Shown here: in pieces, positions 55,001 through 64,000 of the stretch
Position numbering within the stretch: position 1 is the first letter of the stretch
Layout: every line of letters starts with the position of its first letter
Source: Branchiostoma floridae
Taxonomy: Eukaryota > Chordata > Leptocardii > Amphioxiformes > Branchiostomatidae
Assembly (NCBI RefSeq): GCF_000003815.2
Contig: NC_049988.1
Coordinates: 4,954,396-5,018,395 of the forward strand
DNA length: 64,000 nt
Reading direction: 5' to 3'
Made by a program: the position numbers and the translations under genes
The notes under the pieces: generated by a model
What the model saw: the letters and a program-made list of their open reading frames with translations, nothing else
Databases searched by the model: none
What the model was told of the DNA's origin: nothing

Positions 55001-58000
55001 ACTACACATTCAGCACCAAGGAGAGAAATATCACCTAGATATCTGTAGTTATTTTTTATCTGTATAAAACAAAGACTAGATTTAAAAAAAAAAAAAGAAG
55101 AAAACGTCAGGTACAACACTTACAGTTGTGTTCCCCATCATCCGCACTGGGTCTACTTCCACATGGGGCTCCACCTGCAGTAAAAGACTTATTATCACTC
55201 ATTCTCAACTACTTGCAAACCACATCAAAAACATTGTGTGATGGTAGTTGATACAGCACTAGTGTATACAATAGGGACATCCCTACAGTATTATTACATA
55301 CTGTATTGTCATTTATTTCTTATGAGTCTTACAAAATGTAATTTCACAGAAGGAGCTAACAATAGCTTTTTGTGGTCTTTCATGTCTTGTGGTCTTACAT
55401 GTACATGTTTGACATACTGTTGGTTACTTTTGATAATACAATGGAGACACAGATTTGCTGTAACCTAGCCTGATTTTGTGGTGGAAAGTGAAACCACTGC
55501 AAATATTTCAAGATTTACAGTAAATGCGAACCCCATACCATTTGTCTGAGAGTTTCCAGTCTTCTCTCTTTTTGTCTCTCTTCCTCCTCCTGTCTTTCCT
55601 GGGCCTCTCTTCTCTGCTGAGTCTTCTTTTCTATCTGTTCTTCCCTGTATCTCACCCTGTGTCAAACAATAGAGTGTTAATATCACAGTTTTACCATATT
55701 GTTATCATTGGGTGGCCCCACAACTCTCTCTTTGTTGCTAAGGTCTGTGAATTGTGAGGAGCTTACAACAGGCAGGGCTAAATCACAAGGGTCTGGAGTG
55801 GGTGCCATTCAGCACTAACTCAGGTGATAAGGCACCATCAAAAATCCTTCAAGACTTTTTTGCACATTGAAAATAAAATGACAGTCACAGTGAATGTGGA
55901 AAACTGTTTCGAACCCATCCCTGAGCTAAAAAAGAAACTGTAACTGTGATACTGAATCAGATGAAGTCATCACTAACTTGGTCTTGTTGTTATTCTAACC
56001 TGTCATCCGATACAGTCATACTTAGAATGCAACAAAAACCTGAGTTTGAAGAATTATTTTTTATGATGCAATGTTGTAAATTGATGTCATAATGGCATTC
56101 AATATAGAATCACATCAATACACTGTAGACAGCAGCACCAGACAAAACCTTTTTCATTGAATGCAACAAAGCAATACAAAAAAGGCTTTCCTGTGTTAGC
56201 CTCTCCATCCTCAATATGAAAAACATAGCTCTCTATCTCTACTACTCACCTTTCCTTGTCGTGCTCTGCCTGTTCTGCCATGAGTTTGTGCAGTTCCTCC
56301 ATGCGCCTCCTGTCAGCTTCGGCAGCAACTGCACGCGCCCTCTGCTTCTCTTCATAGAACTCAACCAACTGGAAACATAAGAGAAAATTGTATTACACTA
56401 CAGTCACGAAGTGTGGTAATCAGGATACATTTATTATAATAAGTAGATATTTGCTGTAGTAACCAGCAAAACTGCTAGGTGCCTATTGAACTTGTTCTTT
56501 GTTTTGTCAAGACATGTAAATATCATATGATATTTTTTTACCATCAACCTATATATACATGTAGCTTCTTGAGTGACGCTGTTCATAAACACACAAAAAT
56601 AAATAGTGGATACATGGATATGGAATACAGTGACTGTCATACTGTTTCACAAATTATGTACAATAAATTTTTGAATTTCAGCACAAAGGGGGTGAAATAT
56701 TTTATATTATCAACGATACAAGATTGCTAAACTTTCCATTGCTAGGGAAGGTACCCAAAATTTGATAAGACAAAGGCATAGGTGGGGAGAAGACAAAACA
56801 AAATTCTTAATGCAGTGGTTTTGAGTTCATGGTGAATCAGTCACTGCAAAAAATGCAAACATAAAACCACTGCAAACATTTCTATATTTTAAGTATTATT
56901 GTAATAATAAAAGCGAGCCTTCCAACAGTATATTACACGATGTATTTATTGATGACAGAAGCATTTAGTATGACCCATCTAAATATTTTGTGTTGAGTTT
57001 ATATAGGATAAACATTTACCCTCTGGTGATCTTTAGCTCTCCTTTTTTTCTCCTTCTCCTCTTCCATCTGTCTTCTTTCCTCCTCCTCCTCTCTCATCCT
57101 TGCCTTGACTGCAGCCTCTATAGCCATCTGCTCCCTCTTCATCTCCTGCCAGTAATGCAACTGTGGGGAGGGGGGTAGTCCATTAGGTGCTTCTGAACTT
57201 TCAGAGTTAGGACACTCAGTGAGTATTACATAACATTTTCATGCAAGTACTCACTAGATTTAATAATCATGACTGTAGGACTGGTATAGTCTCTACCACT
57301 GACTCCGGGTCGCTGGAAAACCGTAGAAATGGAACCAATAGAGGAATAAGCCGGCCAGAGGAGTGTAGCCATTTCTACGGTTCTCCAGTGACCCGGAGTC
57401 TAGTAGAGACTAGGAGGTATGTCTAGACATGCTTTCACTGAACCTGTAAGATTGCCCCCCCCCCCCCTCAGCGGCTTTTTGGAACTGCAGGCGCCAATTT
57501 CCTTTCAAACTTTGGACGAAAATAACTCGAGAACATGTTGACAGATCGTCATGATTTTAGGTATGTAGCGATGACTCACATAATGAAATACTTATTATGC
57601 AAATCAACAGCTAATTTGCATGATTAATGAGGAAAGTTTATAAATCCACTGCATTCCATGATAGGACTTTCAAACTTGTCATAAGTGTAACTCAGAGAAA
57701 GAGAGAAATGTTAATAGATAATTAATATCTTGATGACAACCACATTAATTTGCATAACTAATGAGAAAATACTTACAACATTATGAACCTTAGTGAAGGT
57801 GAACGCTATTAGATATAAAAAGCAAATCAGTTACATGTTTACATAATTAATCAGGAAACACTAAAATGACCTTCTCTGCTATGATAAGAATTTCGTACTT
57901 TGGACTTGTGCATCTTGGAAAGACAGGATGATCAACCATAACAAACTATGCAAATCAGGACCTTATTTGCATAATCAAATGAGAAAAAAATATAGATACC

Positions 58001-61000
58001 CTTGAAAAGATTCAAACCATTTGGCAAAGGTATGAGGCCATGGTTTAATATATCAAAATACATTGACTAATGTCTATTAGTACTAGTAGTAGTAGTACCT
58101 GTTCTCTCAGTATAGCACAGATTTCTTCCTGTTCTTGGTGTTTAATCTTGGCCTCCATGGCCTGTTCATGAGCTGTGCAGACAGCAGCAAATGTTGCTCG
58201 GGCCTTTCCCATCAGTTCAGCACGGTCCCGCGTCCAGCTGTGCTGTATGGAGCGAACCTGGTCGTGGTACACTCTGTACGCAGAGTACCATGCCTCGTGG
58301 GAAACCTACAGGTAGAAATACAGTTAACAGTTATAAACAAATCAAAAACAGCTTTGTACACCTGCGGCAACACATACACAAACACACACACACTTACACT
58401 TACTAACAGACACACATTCACACTCACTCACACACACACGAAATATCATTTAGGCCACAGCAAGTAAATCTTATCGATCACATCAGCGTGCCTTACTTTT
58501 GGCGGATCAAAAAAAAAAGAAAATCAACATGCCACATATTGGCTTACAGACAGATAAGTTATGAGTTATTCTGTCAGTGATTGAACCCTGTGTTCTGGTA
58601 CTAGGCAGTCTCTTATCTCAGAGATCATCAGGGATTAAAAAAACAACTTGCCATTGCTTGTGTTTTATGGCATGTGTACACAGTCTATAAGGTGTTCATT
58701 ATGAATATCCAGTATAGTTGCTTCCTGTGAAAGTATGACAAACTTTTTTCAGGATTTGTTCTAGTTAATTGACAGTCTGTGTTCTAGCATATAATATGTG
58801 ATCCCTTTTCAGGTTGTCTGGTAGTGAAGACTTCCATGTATATATACAGTCAAACCTGTCTATAGTGGCCACTCAAGGGACTGGTCAAAATTGGCCACTA
58901 TAGAGAGGTGGCCACTATAGAGAATATGCTAATTAATTGACCACAACCAAAAAGTTACACATAGTTTTAGTACCCACTGATCTCTATTCACATAATACAG
59001 TACTGTACATGTACTGCAATGATTTTTACACTATATGTATTAAGAAAACAAAAGCTATAAAAAGTTTTAAATGTTCTACAGTTGATATTGTCTGAAGAGA
59101 CCGGTATCGTCATATTTCATTGATCTTTCGTCTTGTATCTTTTGTTACTTCGCCGTACGTGTGTTCCCGCTCGCGTTCACACGTCAGATTCGCCCATTAT
59201 GTTAATGTGGTACTCACAAGAAAAGTCACGTCATTTTAGACTTATCTCTTAATAAATGTAAGAATACAATCCACCATAGTCTGAAGATCATATCATTTTG
59301 TCTTTGTAACAATTATTCAGAATTTTTGTGATGTAAATTAACCTAAGCGATAGTGTATTAGAACGTAACTTAAACACAATTTACCTCCGTAATATTGGTG
59401 TCGTCTATTGACTTTATATGACCTCGTTTGTCAGCAGGTATGGGTAGCGCCAGTTTACGAAGTTTTGTTTTGAAAATAAGTAAAAGAGGTTTTAAATCCG
59501 GCGTAGCGTGACGATACGGCCGCTGTATATGGCCGAACGCGTGCTGAAACATAGATCAGCGGTCGGCGTGGCCGTAATCGGCAGTGTTTTTGTACCTGCG
59601 GGACCGGAAATCGTGTGGCCGTGGCCGCGTTGGACAGGTGGCCGCTAAGCCTATTTCTTAATCATTACGAATCCAAGGGACCGACAAAAAGTGGCCACTA
59701 TGGGCAGGTGGTCGTTATGCAAAGGTGGCCGCTAATAGAGGTTTGACTGTATAGGACTTTGTGGTTGTGAAGAGCACTTCTGGCATCAGCAATAAGAATC
59801 AGTAGTTCAGTAGACGAGATGTCATTTCCCAGATACGAGAACCTTTTGACTTTTTTACAGGAGCTCCATTCAATGTTGATTGATACACTTCCAAAGAGAA
59901 TGTACATCAGAGCCTTACAACGTTAACCATCCTCAGAGACAGGGGTGGGGAGTGCGCCATAGACTTTCTGTAACTTATGATCCACTGCTCAACGAGTCAC
60001 ACTAGGAAGGTCCCCTACTCTATTCGGTAAGTGCAGCGGGTTTTTTAACGTGCGTAAAGTGGGGCTCTCACGGGCAAACACGGACCTCCATTTAAGGGGG
60101 CACACACCAGTTTATTGGGGGGTTCAAATGGAGGCGGCACACCCTCAAGTCTAGCGACCATCTCTTCCAGGGAATTATCCTGAAGGAAAATAACTGTATA
60201 TGGGGTGAGAGGATATACCTTCAGCTTCAAGACCAACTGAGTTTCGATCCTTCAACTTCTCTCATTTTGAAAAATTGCAGGGAAAAAACATTATTTTCAT
60301 GTCAAAAATGATGCACAAAATCGGGCATTTTCGCATTGGATAAAACAGATGAAGAAGATTTTTCCGGCAAGCACGACTGATACTGCCAGAAAGAGGAAAA
60401 TCTAAAGACTAATCCAGCCAAGTATAAAGAAAATTCTAGTACTACAGTTTTTTTAATCATCCACGGCGCGCGGCATTGCAACTTTGCTTGACACAGCGCT
60501 TCAGAGGTAAATCTAGGTCACCGGCTTCTTTACATTCAGGCGTAGGGATATCGCGGAAGCAACGCGCGGACCAAAACACAATTTGCACCAAAAACACACC
60601 ATTTCCTACGCTTTTCAGCCATGTAACCGTTTAATGTCATTTCGCAGGAAATAATGAGAAATGTCAACTCAAACATGGGCCCTCGGAAGCCTTTCGTCAC
60701 TTTTTGGTCGCGGACTACCACGGACCCCGGTCGCGGAAGAACTGGGGTGTGCACCGTTAATGTCCTATCCGAGGGACGGCCTTAGCCAAAGCTAAGGTAC
60801 TCATTTTCACCTGAGGAAAGTCAGGAAAGCCATGTTAAGTGCCTTTCCCAAGGGCACAAGTTTGGTGACATGGCAGGATTCAAACTCGAGACCCCTTGGT
60901 CCTGAGTCAAACATGCTGCCACTGCGCCACGCAATTTCACTATTGAAATTGTTGATTTAATTAAGGACAGAAAAAGAGCCTACCAGTGCAGCCCTTGTCT

Positions 61001-61128
61001 TGCGAGGCAGGTGTTTCCTGAGTCTATCCAGGTACAGCTGGCGTCTGTGTGGCAGGTCATGAGGGTACTGCTCCAGTACAACCTGGAACACCCAGTGGTC
61101 TTCAGCCTTCCAACCCCCAGTACTGGAA
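52034..61128 (-). CDS. CCDC148: CCDC148 orthologue, 3'-terminal eight exons
   Basis: Minus-strand exons are 61128-60984, 58305-58099, 57160-57020, 56368-56250, 55656-55539, 55174-55124, 52853-52764 and 52192-52034. All are GT-AG with consistent phases, giving about 343 C-terminal residues. Recognisable blocks in order are AEDHWVFQVVLEQYPHDLP with RRQLYLDRLRKHLPRKTRA, a His-Glu segment, long Glu/Lys/Arg-rich coiled coil, DPVRMMGNTT, ASKARMGIGAEEDINIQKPL and ALREAGLHTSEYA, ending PPRPPRKDQESSV. This order matches vertebrate CCDC148, a coiled-coil protein of poorly known function. The 5' exons (roughly the first 270 residues in vertebrates) are not in the window below 62060 and probably lie beyond the LINE to the right. 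The 5' edge of the first visible exon is repeated five times in tandem. Confidence 0.85.
53283..55025. repeat. ~46/49-bp minisatellite, about 37 units, in CCDC148 intron
   Basis: CAGACTACACATTCAGCACC followed by AAGGAGAGATCCATCC and TTTATAGTGTTC repeats for 1.74 kb. Two unit types alternate, differing by AACCATCCTATAGTG against ATCCATCCTTTATAGTG. The type with AACC dominates from 54290 on. Frames such as 53623-53919 and 54456-54746 are by-products. Confidence 0.95.
57287..57412. mobile_element. 126-bp palindromic MITE
   Basis: TAGTCTCTACCACTGACTCC at the left is mirrored by GAGTCTAGTAGAGACTA at the right, and the match continues to CCGTAGAAATGG / CCATTTCTACGG. It lies in a CCDC148 intron. 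Confidence 0.82.
58847..59749. mobile_element. Tigger/pogo-like non-autonomous element (CAGTCAAACC ends)
   Basis: CAGTCAAACCTGTCTATAGT at the left and ATAGAGGTTTGACTG at the right frame 903 bases, with TA on both sides. Inside lie several GGCCACTATAG / GTGGCCGC blocks. Single ends of the same family lie at 41468 and at 51900-51990. No transposase is visible. Confidence 0.75.
60760..60935 (-). mobile_element. tRNA-derived SINE
   Basis: On the minus strand, GCGTGGCGCAGTGGCAGCATG is an A-box-like start and GGTCTCGAGTTTGAATCCTG a B-box-like stretch. A body ending in the AAGGCCGTCCCTCGGATAGG type follows. It resembles the SINE at 6960-7150. It lies 50 bases from the exon at 60984. Confidence 0.6.
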
Positions 61129-61555
61129 CTGTGGGAGGGGGGCAGGGAAAGGTTAGTATGAGGGTACTGCTCCAGTACAACCTGGAACACCCAGTGGTCT
61201 TCAGCCTTCCAACCCCCAGTACTGGAACTGTGGGAGGGGGGCGGGGAAAGGTTAGTATGAGGGTACTGCTCCAGTACAACCTGGAACACCCAGTGGTCTT
61301 CAGCCTTCCAACCCCCAGTACTGGAACTGTGGGAGGGGGGCAGGGAAAGGTTAGTATGAGGGTACTGCTCCAGTACAACCTGGAACACCCAGTGGTCTTC
61401 AGCCTTCCAACCCCCAGTACTGGAACTGTGGGAGGGGGGCAGGGAAAGGTTAGTATGAGGGTACTGCTCCAGTACTACCTGAAACACCCAGTGGTCTTCA
61501 GCCTTCCAACCCCCAGTACTGGAACTGTGGGTGGGGGGCAGGGAAAGGTTTTTGC
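61061..61555 (-). repeat. 99-bp in-frame tandem repeat across a CCDC148 splice acceptor (5 units)
   Basis: Copies start at 61061, 61160, 61259, 61358 and 61457, exactly 99 bases apart. Each carries on the minus strand a pyrimidine tract, a CCCACAG acceptor and the exon start coding SSTGGWKAEDHWVFQVVLEQ. Because 99 is a multiple of three and no stop occurs, the frame is open through all five copies (to 61595). Only the lowest copy runs on into the rest of the exon. Confidence 0.92.
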
Positions 61556-61559
61556 GGTG

Positions 61560-62060
61560 TTTTAATGTTCTCGGTTTTCGAGGTGGCTGCTTCACAGCAA
61601 AGTTAAAACCACCACTAACATTTTTCCATGGCAGTAAGAGACTACAGAGTGCAAAGTGCTACCGTGAAATTAAAGCCTCCGCGAAAAGCCATTTTCCCCG
61701 TTACTGCAAAATCAAATCCCCGCCAACTTAAATGCATTCACAGTAATGTCTGCAAAATTTCACCCATCTTAACTGACTCATTACAGATTTCAATAATAGT
61801 TTTTTTGCTGTTGTTATCTGCTGTCTTACAAATATGTAAGATGTCTTGTTGTAGTCTTCTTAGCCTGATGAGATTCATATTAATCAAACACAAAGCAGGA
61901 AATGATACAGAGCATACTGTAAATGCAGAAACTTTTGCGGTGGTTTAATGTACACGGTTTTCACGGTGGCCGCTTCACCGCGAACATTTTTCCGTGGCAG
62001 TAAGTGACTACAGTGCATGGTGCTCATGCGAACTTAAAACCACTGCGAAAAGTCCTTACT
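61560..62060. repeat. Dispersed repeat with GCGGTGGTTTAATG ends, two copies
   Basis: TTTGCGGTGTTTTAATGTTC ... GGCAGTAAGAGACTACAG at 61553-61720 is repeated in better form at 61925-62055 (TTTTGCGGTGGTTTAATGTA ... GCGAACTTAAAACCACTGCG). Ends are partly inverted to each other. No gene. Confidence 0.5.
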
Positions 62061-64000
62061 AGTAAATTTTTTATTTTATTTTATTTATTTATTTCTTCCT
62101 CAAACGTACATAGGCAGGGAAATACACACATGGTATACCCTGAATTGCGTAGGTTTGTTACAAAGAAACTTATACGTGCAGAATGTCAACAAACAAAAAT
62201 ACATAATATATTAACAAACACTGAGCATAGATCCGAACTCACAGGCTGATGGTAATGCTAGGAAATAGAGTCATTATAAAGTCTGACTGCAGTGTGGAGG
62301 AACGACTGTTTCAGTCTGTCAGTTCTTGCCTTGGGGAGAGTGAACGCGTTCTTGTTCCTCAGTTGCCTGCCAGTAACTGTGCGTCTCTGAGGAGGCACAA
62401 GGTCGTGCAGTGGATGTTCGGGTCTTAACATGTCCTTAAAGAGCTTTAAAGCAGCAGCTTCTCTCCTTTCCTTTAAGGAAGGTAAGTTGGGAACTGATCG
62501 CCTACCCCCGAGAGAGATGATACGGAGGGCCCGTTTCTGTACCCGTTCCATACTGTCCGATTGTTCTNNNNNNNNNNNNNNNNNNNNNNNNNNNNNNNNN
62601 NNNNNNNNNNNNNNNNNNNNNNNNNNNNNNNNNNNNNNNNNNNNNNNNNNNNNNNNNNNNNNNNNNNTGTTTAGTCAGTAGTCTGAGATAGTGCAGCTGC
62701 TCCGATGCTTTTGAAACGAGGGATTGTACATGACCGTGCCATGACAGCTTGCAGTCGAAGATGAACCCAAGGCCCTTTGCGACCCTTGAGAATGGTACGG
62801 GTTCACCGCCGAGAGAGAGTGGCGGTAAAAGTGGAATGTTTCTGCTGAAGCAGATCAACAGAGACTGACTTTTTTTGCCGTTTAGCAGCATGTCATTGCA
62901 CTCCGCCCAGGAATCAAGCTGTAGCGCTTCCTCTCTCATACTGTTATCCACGCGATCCTTCTCCAGGGAGATAGACCTGGACAAACCCACGTCGTCCGCG
63001 TAGCCGACATCAAGAGTGTCGCTGTAGACTGCGTCTCGAGTACTCATGAACAGGAGGAAAAGGTAGGGTGACAGTACACCTCCCTGAGGTACCCCCGAAG
63101 TGAGTACTCTCCACTCGCTGACTTTACCGTTAGCAACCACTCTCTGGGTACGGCCCTGCAGATAGTGCTGTATCCAGGCTACCATGCGTGGATTGGTCAC
63201 CACGTCGTTCACTCGTTGGAGGAGAATTGAATGGTTCACTCTATCAAATGCTTTGCTCATGTCTGCGAACAAAGCAAGGACTGCAGCGTGACGTCTTGAG
63301 TCTAAGGCTGACAGCCACGTGTGTACCATCCTTATGGCCGCTAAGACAGTGGAAGAACCCTTCAGGTAAGCGTACTGGTTTCTAATGGCAGGTGTAATAG
63401 AGGGCAATAGTCTTTTCAGAATACACCGTTCCATGAGCTTGGCCGCTACGGGTAAGAGGGACACGGGCCTCATCTCACTGGCGTTAGCTGCACCCTTAGA
63501 TTTTGGCACAGGGACAACGTTTGCCGCCTTCCATATGCTAGGAACAACCCCCTCCTCATACGAAGCGTTAAACAGGTGGGTGATGACTGGCGCCAAGTCG
63601 TCAGCGTAATGCTTGAGAGTCCATGTTGGGAGATCAGCAGGACCGCTTGCCTTGTGAGGGTTTAAGCCCTTAAGAAGAGTCTTCACCTCACCAATCGAAC
63701 ACAAGTCAACGCATGGAGTCGGACACTGCAGGGGGAACAGGTGCAAAGACGTTCCAGGACACCACGCTGAGGAAAAGTACTGATTTAGGACCTCGGCCAC
63801 CTCGTGGTCTGGCACGTCCTCAATGGTGGTACTATTAGATCTCTCTTGTGCTCTGCCAAGCTCACGGTTAACAGCGCCCCACCACTTACGTGAGTCTTCC
63901 TGTTTGAGGGTTTGTATGAAGTTTCTGTAGTGCCAGTTCTTGGCATGCCTGATGCTGGTTTGAACGTTGTTTCTGAGAAATTTCCACCGAGCAGATTTGC
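62060..64000 (-). mobile_element. Non-LTR retrotransposon (CR1/jockey-like) with reverse transcriptase
   Basis: A minus-strand frame runs from the window edge at 64000 to an N gap at 62568-62667, then to a stop at 62258-62260. Motifs in order are KAANVVPVPKSKG and RPVSLLPVAAKLMER (finger), ADMSKAFDRVNH, TSGVPQGGVLSPYLF, GYADDVGLSRS (the catalytic YADD), LNGKKSQSLL, then RVQKRALRIISLGG and GRQLRNKNAF at the C-terminus. This is a typical non-LTR reverse transcriptase. The frame is not obviously damaged, so the copy may be recent. The endonuclease half would lie beyond the window. A T-rich stretch (TTTATTTATTT, about 62070) marks the 3' end. Confidence 0.85.
62568..62667. other. Assembly gap (100 N) inside the LINE
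   Basis: Splits the reverse-transcriptase frame; coding continues on both sides in the same strand. Confidence 0.99.

Noticed and set aside
53280-55025. Possible CRISPR-like array
   Set aside because: Units are contiguous 46/49-bp minisatellite copies without unique spacers, in a eukaryotic intron.
61011-61565. 184-codon plus-strand frame
   Set aside because: Antisense shadow of the 99-bp repeat, whose minus strand carries the conserved CCDC148 exon.

Overview
The window looks like invertebrate deuterostome genomic DNA, most plausibly amphioxus (Branchiostoma). The genes have short exons and canonical GT-AG introns. A NACHT-LRR gene is present, of a type strongly expanded in amphioxus. Miniature inverted-repeat transposons (MITEs), SINEs, LINE fragments, Penelope-like fragments and satellite-like tandem repeats are very dense. 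The species is inferred; no sequence search was possible. Five runs of N (12749-12848, 21575-21722, 38243-38342, 44890-44989, 62568-62667) are assembly gaps.

Layout. (1) 1348-3488 (+): a small three-exon secreted protein with an Asn-Cys-His motif near its C-terminus. (2) 3430-30876: a large imperfect inverted duplication. It holds two head-to-head, six-exon galactose-3-O-sulfotransferase-like genes, copy A on the minus strand (13494 to 4566) and copy B on the plus strand (15906 to 29922). All exon boundaries and phases match between the copies, and both reading frames are intact (500 and 507 codons). The centre is a TE-filled spacer at about 13984-15440. The plus arm also carries a reversed fragment of the last exon and 3' UTR of gene 1, cut off at 30876 where a TIR transposon starts. 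Some insertions are shared by both arms (a 420-bp MITE, a SINE, two microsatellites) and so predate the duplication. Others are in one arm only and leave an empty site in the other: a 0.9-kb mariner-like element in arm A, and a 5.77-kb foldback-like element and a 1.2-kb element in arm B. (3) 30877-37900: repeats, a LINE fragment, a relict fibrinogen-domain fragment and Penelope remnants. (4) 37932-40369 (-): a large NACHT-LRR exon. (5) 43614-45490 (+): a helix-hairpin-helix protein with a very basic, S/T-P-K-rich tail. (6) 46392-50230 (+): a five-exon secreted protein resembling a mannose-6-phosphate-receptor-homology (MRH) domain. (7) 61128 to 52034 (-): the eight 3'-terminal exons of a CCDC148 orthologue, with a 1.7-kb minisatellite in one intron and a 99-bp tandem repeat across the splice acceptor of the first visible exon. 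(8) 62060-64000 (-): a non-LTR retrotransposon with an intact YADD-type reverse transcriptase segment.

The genes do not form an operon-like pathway. The strongest biology is the palindromic sulfotransferase pair and the transposon record around it, then the in-frame splice-site minisatellite in CCDC148 and the unfamiliar basic HhH protein.
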